A DNA stretch of 64,000 nucleotides from CAMTVQ01 sp947085255. Its GTDB lineage: Bacteria; Bacteroidota; Bacteroidia; Sphingobacteriales; Sphingobacteriaceae. The notes under the pieces were generated by a model, which did no database searches, was not told the DNA's origin, and saw only the letters and a list, made by a program, of their open reading frames with translations. The position numbers were made by a program, and so were the translations under genes. Shown here one piece after another: positions 51,413-61,166 of the stretch (position 1 is the first letter of the stretch; the number at the start of each line of letters is the position of its first letter). The DNA lies in the NCBI GenBank assembly GCA_947085255.1, contig CAMTVQ010000006.1, positions 1-64,000 on the forward strand. Direction: 5' to 3'.

Positions 51413-52303
51413 CTAGTTTATAAACTGCTGCTGGCTTAGCCAACTATCTGTTTGTTTAATCTCCAGTAATTTTTGGGCTACTGATACATAATCGCTTGCT
51501 GTACCGCAATTTTCGAAATATAAACATGTTCTACCATACACATAATCCACAGCATTATAAGAACGCAGATTAGCAAGTCCAGTAAGTAATTCACGAATTA
51601 AAGCTTGCAGGTCGTTTTCGGAAGTACCGTTGTTTTTAGCTGTTTTTAGCCCCAATTCTGGCACTTCCTTTTTTATGTACCGACTCATCTCTTCTTTTAT
51701 CTTTTCGTACTTGGCAATTTCGCTACGCTGTTGTTGAGCATATCGCTTTACGCTATCTGCCGTTTCTTCTGCCTTGCAGATAAACAGTTTGCCTGAATTA
51801 ATATCCAATTTTACCCGCTGTACAATACACAAATGTGCGGTGTCTTTTGTTTCTCTATTATAGCTAATTACTTTTTCGGGGGTTTCGAAATAGCAATACC
51901 TATCGATAAATCGCAGCTTTGTAAACACTACCTGATTTAGGTTTACACTATCCAACGGCAACAATACAGTGCCATTTACCAGTGCTCTGTTTTGTTTTAA
52001 CACAAAAACATAACGCCCATCGCAAAAACCCCAAACGTTTTCGCTTTTGCTAAATGTTCTTGCTTCGTCAACCAATCGGTAACTAATCTGCTCTTCCTTT
52101 AAGTCTTTGCCGCATTTTTCAATTACCAGCAGCAGCGGATAGCTCAATCCACGTGATGGTCTATTGTATTTAAATTCCTCGAAAGATTTATAAATGCCTC
52201 TTTTTAAACGTAGTGTATCGTCTACTATGGTGTGTTGGCTGTAACCTTTTTCACCCAAAACAGCTAAAAAAAGCAGTAACAGATAAGAGGTTAGTAGTTG
52301 CAT
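51413..52303 (-). CDS. Secreted protein of unknown function
   Basis: A signal peptide (MQLLTSYLLLLFLAVLGEKGYS) is followed by about 270 residues without a motif I recognise. The stretch DDTLRLKRGIYKSFEEFKYNRPS recurs in Bacteroidota hypothetical proteins. The middle is beta rich and the C-terminal third is helical and charged (EIAKYEKIKEEMSRYIKKE). It sits 6 nt behind rsmE and 2 nt ahead of the CBS protein, so it shares their transcript; that gives no clear functional clue. Confidence 0.6.
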   Translation of the reverse strand: MQLLTSYLLLLFLAVLGEKGYSQHTIVDDTLRLKRGIYKSFEEFKYNRPSRGLSYPLLLVIEKCGKDLKEEQISYRLVDEARTFSKSENVWGFCDGRYVFVLKQNRALVNGTVLLPLDSVNLNQVVFTKLRFIDRYCYFETPEKVISYNRETKDTAHLCIVQRVKLDINSGKLFICKAEETADSVKRYAQQQRSEIAKYEKIKEEMSRYIKKEVPELGLKTAKNNGTSENDLQALIRELLTGLANLRSYNAVDYVYGRTCLYFENCGTASDYVSVAQKLLEIKQTDSWLSQQQFIN

Positions 52304-52305
52304 GT

Positions 52306-53601
52306 TTAGGTTTGTAAAAGTACTAATTTCACCATTTCCACATTCAACTTTGATTTTTTAATAATACTGCACTCGTAGCCTACTAATTCCTTTTTCTCGT
52401 GCAGGTCCGGAATTTTTTCAAAAATTACATTCATCAAGCCAGCAACTGAATCATACTCGTCATCCTCAGGCAAGGCAATGGGCAAAAATTCGTTTACATC
52501 ACTTATAGTAGCTTGTGCATTCACAATATACTCTGTTGGTGATATTTTTTCAACTACTGGTTTTTCTTCATCGTATTCATCCTGTATCTCTCCAACCAGT
52601 TCCTCTACAATATCTTCCATGGTTACTAAGCCTGCGGTTCCGCCAAATTCATCCAACACAATAGCCATCATTGGATTCTGCTTGTGCTGCATTTCGGTAA
52701 GCAAATCGCTAATGTGTTTTGCTTCTGGCACATACATTACCGGACGTAAAATGTCTTTTGCAACAAAGGATAGGTTGTCTTTTACCTTCAACAATACATC
52801 TTTTACGTGCAGCAAGCCCACAATATTATCCATGTTTTCCTCGTATACTGGCATACGCGTGTAACCTTCGGTAGTCATGCTATCTACAATTTCTTTACCT
52901 GTTGCAGCACTACTTATCGCAATTATTTTAGTGCGCGGTACCATTATTTTTTTTACGGCACGCTCATTAAAATCGAATACATTTTTGATAAGCTCGTGTT
53001 CTGAAGAATCCAGTACTCCGCTTTCTTTACCTTGGTCTAATAGTAATTGTAGTTCTTCCGAACTATGTGCTTCATGACCTTTTACCGCCGAAACCCCTAA
53101 TAATTTAAGAATAAACGTAGCAAAACTATTAAGCGTCCATATGAACGGACGGAAAATATAATAGAATATTTGCAGGGGTAAAGCAATAGCGAAAGTAGTA
53201 CGTACTGGCAACTGAATGGCAATAGACTTTGGTGCCAATTCGCCGAATACAATGTGCATAACTGTAATAAACAAAAACGCTATTGGAAATGCTATTTGAT
53301 GCGATAGCTCGGGTGCAATATTGAGCCCAAATGTATCGAATGATACCATTATAACTTCCGATACTACTGCTTCTCCTACCCAGCCTAAGCCTAAGCTGGC
53401 CAACGTAATACCCAGTTGTGTTGCAGATAGATAGGCATCTAAGTTAGCCACTATGTGCTTAGCGGTAACACCTACTCTACTTCCATCCTTAGCTTTAATT
53501 TCTACCTGCGACGAACGCACTTTTACGATAGCAAACTCTGCCGCTACAAAAAAGCCATTTAGCAGTACTAAAAATAGTGTAAGGATTAATTCGCCTATCA
53601 T
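52306..53601 (-). CDS. Hemolysin-family CNNM/CBS transporter-like protein
   Basis: An N-terminal DUF21/CNNM membrane domain (ILTLFLVLLNGFFVAAEFAIVKVR and LSATQLGITLASLGLGWVGE) is followed by two CBS domains (about 205-330) with MVPRTKIIAIS and GTAGLVTMEDIVEELVGEIQDE. A C-terminal CorC/HlyC domain follows (about 340-431). Relatives transport Mg or Co ions or regulate them. The 431-aa length is normal. The stop codon lies close to the secreted gene; the start overlaps the ppa stop by 4 nt. Confidence 0.9.
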   Translation of the reverse strand: MIGELILTLFLVLLNGFFVAAEFAIVKVRSSQVEIKAKDGSRVGVTAKHIVANLDAYLSATQLGITLASLGLGWVGEAVVSEVIMVSFDTFGLNIAPELSHQIAFPIAFLFITVMHIVFGELAPKSIAIQLPVRTTFAIALPLQIFYYIFRPFIWTLNSFATFILKLLGVSAVKGHEAHSSEELQLLLDQGKESGVLDSSEHELIKNVFDFNERAVKKIMVPRTKIIAISSAATGKEIVDSMTTEGYTRMPVYEENMDNIVGLLHVKDVLLKVKDNLSFVAKDILRPVMYVPEAKHISDLLTEMQHKQNPMMAIVLDEFGGTAGLVTMEDIVEELVGEIQDEYDEEKPVVEKISPTEYIVNAQATISDVNEFLPIALPEDDEYDSVAGLMNVIFEKIPDLHEKKELVGYECSIIKKSKLNVEMVKLVLLQT

Positions 53602-54167
53602 GCTGAGTATTGCTTTTTATATGCTTGCATGCAGTCTGTTATTATCTGATATGCTTCGTTTTTCCCTTGAAACGCGTGTACCTCTACTGCTCTATTTTCT
53701 AGTATTTTATACTCCCTGAAAAATTGGATGATTTCCTTTTCGGTATTTGGAGGCAATTCGGTGATGTTCGTAATATAATTTACCGATTCATCATGCAAGG
53801 CAACGGCAATAATTTTGTCGTCTTGTTCTTGCTTATCTTCCATGTGCATTACGCCTATTACACGTGCCTCAATAATACAACCGGGTGTTACATCCACCGA
53901 ACACAAAATTAAAATATCCAGAGGGTCGCCATCACCGCATAGCGATTGTGGAATAAAACCATAATTAATAGGGTATTGAACAGAGGAACGAATGACACGA
54001 TCTAGGCGAAGCAAGCCAGTGGGTTTGTCAACCTCGTATTTTGCCCGAGACCCTTTAGGTATCTCAATAAATCCATGCACAATTTGTGGGCATTTATTAC
54101 CTGGAGATAGCCCATGCCACGGATGGAGTACTTGTAAAATCGGTTGTGAGGGAGGGCGATCGTCCAT
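53598..54167 (-). CDS. ppa: Inorganic pyrophosphatase
   Basis: A family I soluble pyrophosphatase that hydrolyses PPi to drive biosynthesis. KYEVDKPTGLLRLDRVIRSS, YPINYGFIP, and the metal site GDGDPLDIL (Asp cluster) are canonical. The 189 aa fit. It has a somewhat unusual N-terminus (HPWHGLSPGNKCPQIV) shared with Bacteroidota homologues. It lies between DedA and the CBS protein on one transcript, with a 4-nt overlap to the latter. Confidence 0.95.
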   Translation of the reverse strand: MDDRPPSQPILQVLHPWHGLSPGNKCPQIVHGFIEIPKGSRAKYEVDKPTGLLRLDRVIRSSVQYPINYGFIPQSLCGDGDPLDILILCSVDVTPGCIIEARVIGVMHMEDKQEQDDKIIAVALHDESVNYITNITELPPNTEKEIIQFFREYKILENRAVEVHAFQGKNEAYQIITDCMQAYKKQYSA

Positions 54168-54170
54168 ATA

Positions 54171-54833
54171 CTATTTCTTAATGACGCGTTTGCGCAAAAA
54201 GGTAATAGCTACTGGCACCATGCTTACTAAAATAATACCTATTACGATATACTCTAAGTAGTTTTGTATTTGCGGAAAAGTATGTCCTAAAAAATAACCA
54301 GATAGCGTCATGCTGGCTACCCATAAAAAGCTGCCCATTACGTTGTACCAAACAAATTTTTTGTAATCTACTTGTACTACGCCAGCAAAAATTGGCACAA
54401 AGGTGCGGATGATAGGCATAAAGCGCCCTAAAACTAAAGCTGCGCCACCATACTCTTGGTAAAAATCGCGTGCACTTTCTATATACTTTTTCTTAAAAAG
54501 CAATGTATCGTCTCGTTTAAATAACAACGGACCTGTTCGCTTTCCAAACCAATACCCTACAAAGTTTCCCGCTATTCCGGCTATACTAACAGATAGTACC
54601 AAGGTAATAATGGATACGTTTAATACTCCATTCTGTCCTAATGATCGTGCCTCTTCTGAAGTAGCACATAATAATCCAGCTATAAATAAGAGCGAATCAC
54701 CTGGTAGAAAAAACCCGAAGAATAATCCTGTTTCTGCAAAAATTACAAATATTAATAATGCTAATCCTCCGTATTCAATAATGCTTTTTGGATGCATTAA
54801 TGTGTGTAAAATATCCCAGAATTGTTCCATCAA
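54171..54833 (-). CDS. DedA-family membrane protein
   Basis: A 220-residue polytopic membrane protein of the DedA family. FAETGLFFGFFLPGDSLLFIAGLL carries the conserved E and the F/Y-xPG-D/E loop; the second half has GRFMPIIRTFVPIFAGVVQVDY with the R-x3-P motif. DedA proteins act as phospholipid flippase-like factors, affecting cell division and antibiotic tolerance. It starts a run that includes ppa and the CBS protein. An exact -7 box lies upstream. Confidence 0.92.
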   Translation of the reverse strand: MMEQFWDILHTLMHPKSIIEYGGLALLIFVIFAETGLFFGFFLPGDSLLFIAGLLCATSEEARSLGQNGVLNVSIITLVLSVSIAGIAGNFVGYWFGKRTGPLLFKRDDTLLFKKKYIESARDFYQEYGGAALVLGRFMPIIRTFVPIFAGVVQVDYKKFVWYNVMGSFLWVASMTLSGYFLGHTFPQIQNYLEYIVIGIILVSMVPVAITFLRKRVIKK

Positions 54834-54850
54834 ATAAAAATAATAAGTTT

Positions 54851-54858
54851 CAAATATA
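54851..54858 (-). promoter_or_regulatory. -7 box for the DedA-ppa run
   Basis: The minus strand reads TATATTTG, an exact match, about 18 nt before the DedA start at 54833. Confidence 0.45.
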
Positions 54859-54899
54859 GCAGAATTATATTGCCCTGCTCGCTATTGTATGTGTATGAT

Positions 54900-56270
54900 T
54901 TAGAGTAATTGGCTAATAAACATTGGCATTATGCCTACCAAAAGAGTAATAAGCAAGGCAACACCTAATACCAATTTGTAATTGCCAGAAAGCACTATAG
55001 CGACTTTTTGTTCATTTTCGCGCATGTACATGGCTATTATTACTTTAAAGTAATAATAAATACCAACCATTGAGCCAATAATGGCTACCAGTATAAGCCA
55101 CATATATTGAGACAAAGCAGTAGAGAACAAATAAAATTTACCAAAAAAACCAGCTGTAAGCGGAATACCAGCTAAGGAACACATGGCTACGGTAAGTGCA
55201 AATGCCATAAATGGATTGGTTTTGGCTAAGCCGTTAAAACTGGCTACATCCTCGGCACCCCGCTCTTGTTTTACACGTATAAGCACCGCAAAAGCCGTGA
55301 TAGATGCAATAGAGTAAGCAACGGCATAAATAAAGATGGCATTGGCAGATTGGTTGCCCAATGCCAATATTGCCAGCAACATATACCCCGCATGTGAAAC
55401 GCTGGAGTACGCCAATATGCGTTTAAAACTTTGCTGATACACGGCAGTAATATTTCCGATAATAAGCGTAAGTACTGCCATAGTAGCTAAAATAGGTGCC
55501 CAGAATTCGCTTACAGAAGCAAAGCACACCATAAAGAGACGCAAAAAAGCAGCAAAACCTGCTGTTTTTACAACGGTAGACATAAAGGAAGTAATAAGCG
55601 TTGGTGCTCCTTCGTACACATCTGGTGCCCAAAAATGAAACGGGGCTGCCGACACTTTAAAGGAAAGTCCTACCAACATCATGGCGATACCTGCATATAA
55701 AATAGGTTTATTTTGTCCGCTGTTTACTGCCGTAGCTATTTCCTCAAGGTTAAAAGAACCCGTAGCACCGTATACCAATGCAATACCAAATAATAAGAAA
55801 CCTGTAGCAAAAGCACCCATTAAGAAATATTTCAATGCTGCCTCGTTCGAAAAGGTATCACGTTTGCGAATACCTGCCAATATGTATAAACTTACCGACA
55901 TGATTTCGATACCCATAAACAACATGGATAAATTTTGGAACGATACCATGATAACTACACCCGCCAAAGCAAATAAAATTAGGGTGTAATACTCAGCCAC
56001 ATTTTGACTAATGCGCTCGAAATAATCTTTAGAAAGCAGTATAATTAAAAACGTAGAGAAGATAGTTAAGCCAGCAAAAGCTACCGCAAAATTATCGTAA
56101 CGCATCATTTCGTTGTAGTAATACCAATCGGTATTCCAATCGAGGGCATTAGCTACAAATGCAGCTGCCAAACCCAACAACGTAAGTGGCAACAATGCCT
56201 TTTGTGCTTTGTACAACCCTGCAAACAGTACAACAACGGCAAGAATGGATATAATAATTAATGCTGACAT
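54900..56270 (-). CDS. nuoN: NADH-quinone oxidoreductase subunit N
   Basis: A proton-pumping antiporter-like subunit of respiratory complex I, with about 13-14 membrane helices. The conserved SLSLYILAGIRKRD-type loop and FKVSAAPFHFWAPDVYEG, GAPTLITSFMSTVVKTAGF signatures are present, with the helix-breaking lysines expected for proton transfer. The 456 aa are normal. It is the last gene of the nuo operon, 11 nt behind nuoM, so the order L-M-N is preserved. Confidence 0.95.
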   Translation of the reverse strand: MSALIIISILAVVVLFAGLYKAQKALLPLTLLGLAAAFVANALDWNTDWYYYNEMMRYDNFAVAFAGLTIFSTFLIILLSKDYFERISQNVAEYYTLILFALAGVVIMVSFQNLSMLFMGIEIMSVSLYILAGIRKRDTFSNEAALKYFLMGAFATGFLLFGIALVYGATGSFNLEEIATAVNSGQNKPILYAGIAMMLVGLSFKVSAAPFHFWAPDVYEGAPTLITSFMSTVVKTAGFAAFLRLFMVCFASVSEFWAPILATMAVLTLIIGNITAVYQQSFKRILAYSSVSHAGYMLLAILALGNQSANAIFIYAVAYSIASITAFAVLIRVKQERGAEDVASFNGLAKTNPFMAFALTVAMCSLAGIPLTAGFFGKFYLFSTALSQYMWLILVAIIGSMVGIYYYFKVIIAMYMRENEQKVAIVLSGNYKLVLGVALLITLLVGIMPMFISQLL

Positions 56271-56281
56271 GCTTCTTTCTA

Positions 56282-57751
56282 TTACTTAGGCATTACTGCC
56301 AACTTTAAACTTACTTTATCTAACAAATTACTTACAGCTGCATCCGAAATAACCAACAATGGCTTTGGATACACCCCAATAACCACTACTGCAGCAACAA
56401 TAGTGAACAATACCACCTTTTCTGTAAACTGTATGTCGGTAAACTTTTCGGTAACGCTATTGGTTTCGCCCAACATTACCTGTTGATACATGCGCAACAT
56501 ATATACTGCACCCAAAATAATAGTTAATCCTGCAAATACACCGTACCAAGTATTATATTGATACACGCCATTCAATAACAAAAATTCACCAATAAACCCG
56601 TTGGTAAGGGGCAATGCTACTGTACCTAAAAGTATTACCACAAAACAAATGGCTAATGTTGGCGCCTTGTGTACTATACCTCCTAAGTCGGCAAGCGTAC
56701 GTGTTTTAGTTTGAGAAAAAACAATATCGATGATAAAGAACATACCCACCACATTTATACCGTGGCTAAGCATTTGAATCATTGCTCCTTGCAATCCTTG
56801 CACATTATCTGAAAATACTCCGGCAGCTATTAAGCCTACGTGACCGATAGAAGAGTAAGCTATCAAACGCTTCATATCTTTTTGAGTAAATGCAATGATA
56901 GCTGCATAGATAATACCTATGATAGACAAAAACATTGCCGTAGAACTCCATTGTGCTACTCCTGTAGGAATAAGCGGCAACATCCAACGAATAACACCAT
57001 AAATACCCATTTTTAGCATAATGCCCGAAAGCAACATAGTGCCTGCAGTAGGTGCTTCGGTATACGTATCTGGCTGCCAAGTATGAAACGGAAATATGGG
57101 CATTTTAATAGCAAAGGCAATAAAGAATGCCCAAAACAACCAGCACTGCTGATCGGCGCTTAACTGAAGTGCATAAAATGCATCTATATCAAATGTATGT
57201 GTGCCTGGAGTTTGTAGATACAGATAAATAATACCTACCAACATAAATAAGCTACCTACTATGGTATAAATAAAGAACTTCAACGTTACGGCAATACGAC
57301 GCTCGCCACCCCATATCGCAGCAATAAAATAAATAGGGATTAAGGCTGCTTCCCAAGCTACGTAAAACAAGAAAGCATCTAATGAGGTAAATACGCCAAT
57401 TAACCCCGCTTGCATAAACAATATAAGAGCATAAAAAGCCGAGGCGTTGTTATATGTATGCTTAAATGTAGAAAGAATAATAAGCGGCACTAAAAAAGCG
57501 GTAAGCAATACCAACAGCAAGCTAATGCCATCCATTCCTATTCTAAAATTGATGCCCAAAGAAGCTACCCATGGCATATTTAGTGCAAACTGAGTACTGG
57601 CATCGGGCACAAAGGTGCAGGCTGCATAGGCTGCAATGCCCAATTCTACTAGCGAAAATACAAATGCTACTCTTTTAGCTGCTGCTCCATTGATAAATAC
57701 CAACAATAGCGCGGCAACAAGTGGCAAAAAAATAAGTAAGGCTGTGATCAT
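56282..57751 (-). CDS. nuoM: NADH-quinone oxidoreductase subunit M
   Basis: A second antiporter-like complex I subunit with about 14 helices. FYVAWEAALIPIYFIAAIWG, PIFPFHTWQPDTYTEAP and TAGTMLLSGIMLKMGIYG are signature segments of NuoM. It carries the conserved glutamate and lysine positions of the proton channel. Length 489 aa. Flanked by nuoL (31 nt) and nuoN (11 nt). No frameshift or fusion. Confidence 0.95.
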   Translation of the reverse strand: MITALLIFLPLVAALLLVFINGAAAKRVAFVFSLVELGIAAYAACTFVPDASTQFALNMPWVASLGINFRIGMDGISLLLVLLTAFLVPLIILSTFKHTYNNASAFYALILFMQAGLIGVFTSLDAFLFYVAWEAALIPIYFIAAIWGGERRIAVTLKFFIYTIVGSLFMLVGIIYLYLQTPGTHTFDIDAFYALQLSADQQCWLFWAFFIAFAIKMPIFPFHTWQPDTYTEAPTAGTMLLSGIMLKMGIYGVIRWMLPLIPTGVAQWSSTAMFLSIIGIIYAAIIAFTQKDMKRLIAYSSIGHVGLIAAGVFSDNVQGLQGAMIQMLSHGINVVGMFFIIDIVFSQTKTRTLADLGGIVHKAPTLAICFVVILLGTVALPLTNGFIGEFLLLNGVYQYNTWYGVFAGLTIILGAVYMLRMYQQVMLGETNSVTEKFTDIQFTEKVVLFTIVAAVVVIGVYPKPLLVISDAAVSNLLDKVSLKLAVMPK

Positions 57752-57782
57752 TATCAGATAGTCAACTTTAAAAAATTATCAA

Positions 57783-59693
57783 TTACATCACCCAAAAACT
57801 CCATACGAGTATTCCGATAATACCTATTACCATAGCAAAAATGTAAAATCCTATAGTTCCCGTTTGCAATAAGCGCAGGTTCTTAGAACTTACATTTACC
57901 GATTTAGCTGTTCCATTTACCAAGCCATCAATACCCATTACATCTACAAAACGGTAAAAAATATTCGATAACTTATCGAGTGGTAGAGTTATTAGTAGGG
58001 CATATGTTTCGTCCACATAATACTTGTTCAAACTTAATCGATGCAAAAAAGAGATAGGAGCAGTATCGGAAGCAGGTATCGTGGCGTTTCTGCCAAAGCG
58101 TACCCAAGCAATTGAAATAGCAACAAGTACCCCAATTACCGATACACCCATTAATACATATTCTGTTTCGTGGCTTAGCGGCTGGTGTGTAGCCTGCAAT
58201 GCCTTAGAACCTTCAAAAACAGGAGCCAAAAATGCTTCTAAATAATGTGTGCCCCCTAATACTTCGGGAACGCCTATAAAACCACCAAATACCGAAAGCA
58301 CAGCAAGTACGATAAGTGGAATAGTCATGCTCCACGGCGACTCGTGCAAATGATGTTTTTGTTCTTCAGTACCTCTAAACGCACCATAAAAGGTAACGAA
58401 TACCATACGGAACATATAGTAAGCAGTCATTAGTGCACCAATTACCCCTAATACCCAAAGGATAGGGTTATGTTCGAATACATGCGCTAAAATTTCGTCT
58501 TTAGAGAAAAAGCCCGAAAATGGTGGAATACCTGCAATAGCAATAGTTGCCAATAGCATAGTGATAAATGTAATAGGAAGTGCTTTTTTCAAACCTCCCA
58601 TGTTGCGAATATCCTGCTCGCCACTTATAGCATGGATAACGCTACCTGCTCCTAAGAATAACAATGCTTTGAAAAATGCATGGGTCATTAAGTGGAATAC
58701 CGAACCTGTAAAAGCACCTACTCCCAATCCCAAAAACATATACCCTAACTGACTAACTGTAGAATACGCCAATATTTTTTTGATATCCGTTTGTGTAATA
58801 GCAATGGTGGCGGCTACTAACGCTGTTGCTAAACCTACAATTGCAATTATACTCATGGTAAGCGGAGACATTACAAAAAGTATATTGGAGCGTGCAATCA
58901 TATAAATACCTGCCGTAACCATCGTTGCCGCATGTATCAATGCCGAAACTGGTGTTGGACCCGCCATGGCATCAGGCAACCAGGTGTACAATGGTATTTG
59001 AGCCGACTTGCCTGTAGCACCTACAAAAAGCAATAGTGTAATGGCTGTAAGCAGTACACTTCCCGAAGCAAAATTGCCAGCGCCTGAAAAAACATCAGCG
59101 TAAGAGACGCTTCCAAAATTTTCGAAGATTAAGAATATACCCAACAAAAATCCCAAGTCGCCCACACGGTTCATAATGAATGCTTTTTTTGCTGCATCAT
59201 TGTAGCTGTGGTTTTTAAACCAAAAACCTATCAACAAATACGAGCATAAGCCTACGCCTTCCCAACCTATAAACATGATTACGTAATTGGCACCTAATAC
59301 CAATAGCAACATGAAGAATACGAATAAGTTAAGGTAAGAGAAGAAACGGGCGAAACCTTCATCATCGTGCATATACCCTGCCGAGTAAATATGAATAAGC
59401 GAGCCTACTCCTGTAATTACCAATAGCATGATGCAGGTAAGCGGATCTACCAAAAATTCGAAAGGTATATTTAAAAATCCTACGTGTATCCAATCGAATA
59501 AATTGATGGTAAACGACTTTATTTCTGAATGTAGTATTTCGTTAAATATGCCTAAGCTTAACCCAAATGCACCAATAATAACGCAGCTACCAATAATTCC
59601 TACAATGGTTTTAGGCAAGAATTTGCCCAATAAGCCATTTATTAAAAACCCTATAAAAGGTAATACTGGTATTAACCAAACTAAATCTATCAT
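57783..59693 (-). CDS. nuoL: NADH-quinone oxidoreductase subunit L
   Basis: The largest antiporter-like subunit, with the long C-terminal lateral helix expected after residue 500. VGLCSYLLIGFWF, PLYTWLPDAMAGPTPVSALI and HAATMVTAGIYMIARS are diagnostic. The length of 636 aa is normal. It lies 7 nt behind nuoK and ahead of nuoM. No unusual residue stands out. Confidence 0.96.
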   Translation of the reverse strand: MIDLVWLIPVLPFIGFLINGLLGKFLPKTIVGIIGSCVIIGAFGLSLGIFNEILHSEIKSFTINLFDWIHVGFLNIPFEFLVDPLTCIMLLVITGVGSLIHIYSAGYMHDDEGFARFFSYLNLFVFFMLLLVLGANYVIMFIGWEGVGLCSYLLIGFWFKNHSYNDAAKKAFIMNRVGDLGFLLGIFLIFENFGSVSYADVFSGAGNFASGSVLLTAITLLLFVGATGKSAQIPLYTWLPDAMAGPTPVSALIHAATMVTAGIYMIARSNILFVMSPLTMSIIAIVGLATALVAATIAITQTDIKKILAYSTVSQLGYMFLGLGVGAFTGSVFHLMTHAFFKALLFLGAGSVIHAISGEQDIRNMGGLKKALPITFITMLLATIAIAGIPPFSGFFSKDEILAHVFEHNPILWVLGVIGALMTAYYMFRMVFVTFYGAFRGTEEQKHHLHESPWSMTIPLIVLAVLSVFGGFIGVPEVLGGTHYLEAFLAPVFEGSKALQATHQPLSHETEYVLMGVSVIGVLVAISIAWVRFGRNATIPASDTAPISFLHRLSLNKYYVDETYALLITLPLDKLSNIFYRFVDVMGIDGLVNGTAKSVNVSSKNLRLLQTGTIGFYIFAMVIGIIGILVWSFWVM

Positions 59694-59700
59694 GCTATTT

Positions 59701-60030
59701 TTACCACTTTAATTTGTTCAACACATTAATATCTATAGAGCGTGTATTGCGATAGATCATCACGATTATGGCTAAGCCCACAGCTACTTCTGCTGCTGCT
59801 ACCGCCATAATAAAAAATACAAATACTTGTCCGGCAGCATCGCCTCTAAATGCCGAAAATGCAGTAAGTAGTAAGTTTACAGCATTGAGCATCAACTCTA
59901 TCGACATAAATATAATAATGGCGTTGCGGCGAGTAATTACCCCTACTACTCCTATTACAAATAATGCTGCACTCAATAATATGTAGTGATTGAGCGGAAC
60001 CAATTGTATGCTTTGTGTGATAGTTTCCAT
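59701..60030 (-). CDS. nuoK: NADH-quinone oxidoreductase subunit K
   Basis: A 109-residue three-helix membrane subunit. The conserved buried glutamates lie in FMSIELMLNAVNLLLTAF and VAAAEVAVGLAIIV. The start codon at 60030 shares its base with the nuoJ stop, so K is translated in step with J. Confidence 0.95.
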   Translation of the reverse strand: METITQSIQLVPLNHYILLSAALFVIGVVGVITRRNAIIIFMSIELMLNAVNLLLTAFSAFRGDAAGQVFVFFIMAVAAAEVAVGLAIIVMIYRNTRSIDINVLNKLKW

Positions 60031-60539
60031 TACGCTTTTTTAACTTCTTTATCTTTAGTAGCCAACAATACGGCACCTACCATAGCTGCTAACAATAAAA
60101 TAGAAGCAACTTCGAAGGGTAGTAAAAATTCCTTAAACAATACCATGCCTAAATTTTCTACCAAGCCTATGCTGCTATCTTTTAATACTACTTGTGTATT
60201 AGTCCCTACTTCCTTTAGTCCCGCTACCAATACCAATAAGAGCAAGCCGCCTGCAAGCATTCCTGCAAATTTTAGGTAATTCGATTTTTGTGGCTCGGCA
60301 TCCTTATTAAGGTTGAGCAACATAATGGTAAAAAGAAATAATACCATAATGGCGCCTGCATACACAATAATGTGTACTACTGCCAAAAACTGCGCATTAA
60401 GCAATACGTAATGCCCGGCAATAGCAAAAAAGGTAAGTATTAAATACAGCACGCTATACACTGGGTTTTTTGCCGTGATTACCAATAAGGCACTTAGCAC
60501 CGCCAAAAAAGAAAGGAAATAAAACAAGGATTGAATCAT
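60030..60539 (-). CDS. nuoJ: NADH-quinone oxidoreductase subunit J
   Basis: A 169-residue subunit with five helices: FYFLSFLAVLSALLVITAKNPVYSVLYLI and FLAVVHIIVYAGAIMVLFLFTIMLLN (the latter with the pi-bulge region typical of NuoJ). Its stop overlaps nuoK by one base and it lies 53 nt after nuoI. Confidence 0.94.
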   Translation of the reverse strand: MIQSLFYFLSFLAVLSALLVITAKNPVYSVLYLILTFFAIAGHYVLLNAQFLAVVHIIVYAGAIMVLFLFTIMLLNLNKDAEPQKSNYLKFAGMLAGGLLLLVLVAGLKEVGTNTQVVLKDSSIGLVENLGMVLFKEFLLPFEVASILLLAAMVGAVLLATKDKEVKKA

Positions 60540-60592
60540 CTATGAAAGTATTTGGTGGCTACGGCCACAAAAGTAGTATATTTTAGTTTTTA

Positions 60593-61117
60593 CTATAATC
60601 GTGCGCCATTAGTAGTTCCTCTTTTTTCGTACGGCTGCAATAATTTATCTTTTCCGTAAATAAAGTTAGGTCGCTCATAATTGGCTACCACAAACTCACC
60701 CGAATCAAGGTAAATAGCTTCTTTAGGGCATGCTTCTTCGCAAAAGCCACAAAATATGCAGCGTAGCATATCTATTTCGTAAACGGCTGCGTATTTTTCT
60801 TCGCGGTACAAATGCTCTTCTCCTTTTTTACGCTCGGCAGCAGTCATGGTAATAGCTTCGGCAGGGCAAGAAAGTGCGCACAGGCCACAAGCAGTACAAC
60901 GTTCGCGACCTTCTTCGTCGCGTTTTAGTTGATGCAAGCCTCTGTAATTTTGGGCAAAGTCACGCTTTACTTCAGGAAAAGCAATCGTTACTTTCTTTTT
61001 AAATAAGTGACTAAAGGTAATACCCATACCCTGAACGATGGCAGGCAAATACATGCGCTCCCAAAAATTCATGGCGCCTTGCTCTACTACTTTTTTACGC
61101 TTGGTAAGTGATTCCAT
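60593..61117 (-). CDS. nuoI: NADH-quinone oxidoreductase subunit I (2x4Fe-4S)
   Basis: An electron-carrying ferredoxin-type subunit. Two 4Fe-4S motifs are complete: CTACGLCALSCPAEAI and CIFCGFCEEACPKEAI. The N-terminus is helical and basic, and the C-terminus ends with GTTNGARL. The 174 aa are normal. The gap to nuoH holds a 7-nt repeat array. Confidence 0.96.
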   Translation of the reverse strand: MESLTKRKKVVEQGAMNFWERMYLPAIVQGMGITFSHLFKKKVTIAFPEVKRDFAQNYRGLHQLKRDEEGRERCTACGLCALSCPAEAITMTAAERKKGEEHLYREEKYAAVYEIDMLRCIFCGFCEEACPKEAIYLDSGEFVVANYERPNFIYGKDKLLQPYEKRGTTNGARL

Positions 61118-61129
61118 ATTTTATGTTTT

Positions 61130-61163
61130 GAAGTCGGAAGTCAGATATCTGATCTCAGACTTC
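61130..61163. repeat. Heptanucleotide/palindromic array between nuoI and nuoH
   Basis: GAAGTCG, GAAGTCA, GATATCT, GATCTCA, GACTTC: five near 7-nt units that also fold back on themselves, since GAAGTC and GACTTC are complementary and TCAGATATCTGA is a palindrome. The first heptamer is identical to that in lipB. Confidence 0.75.
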
Positions 61164-61166
61164 TAA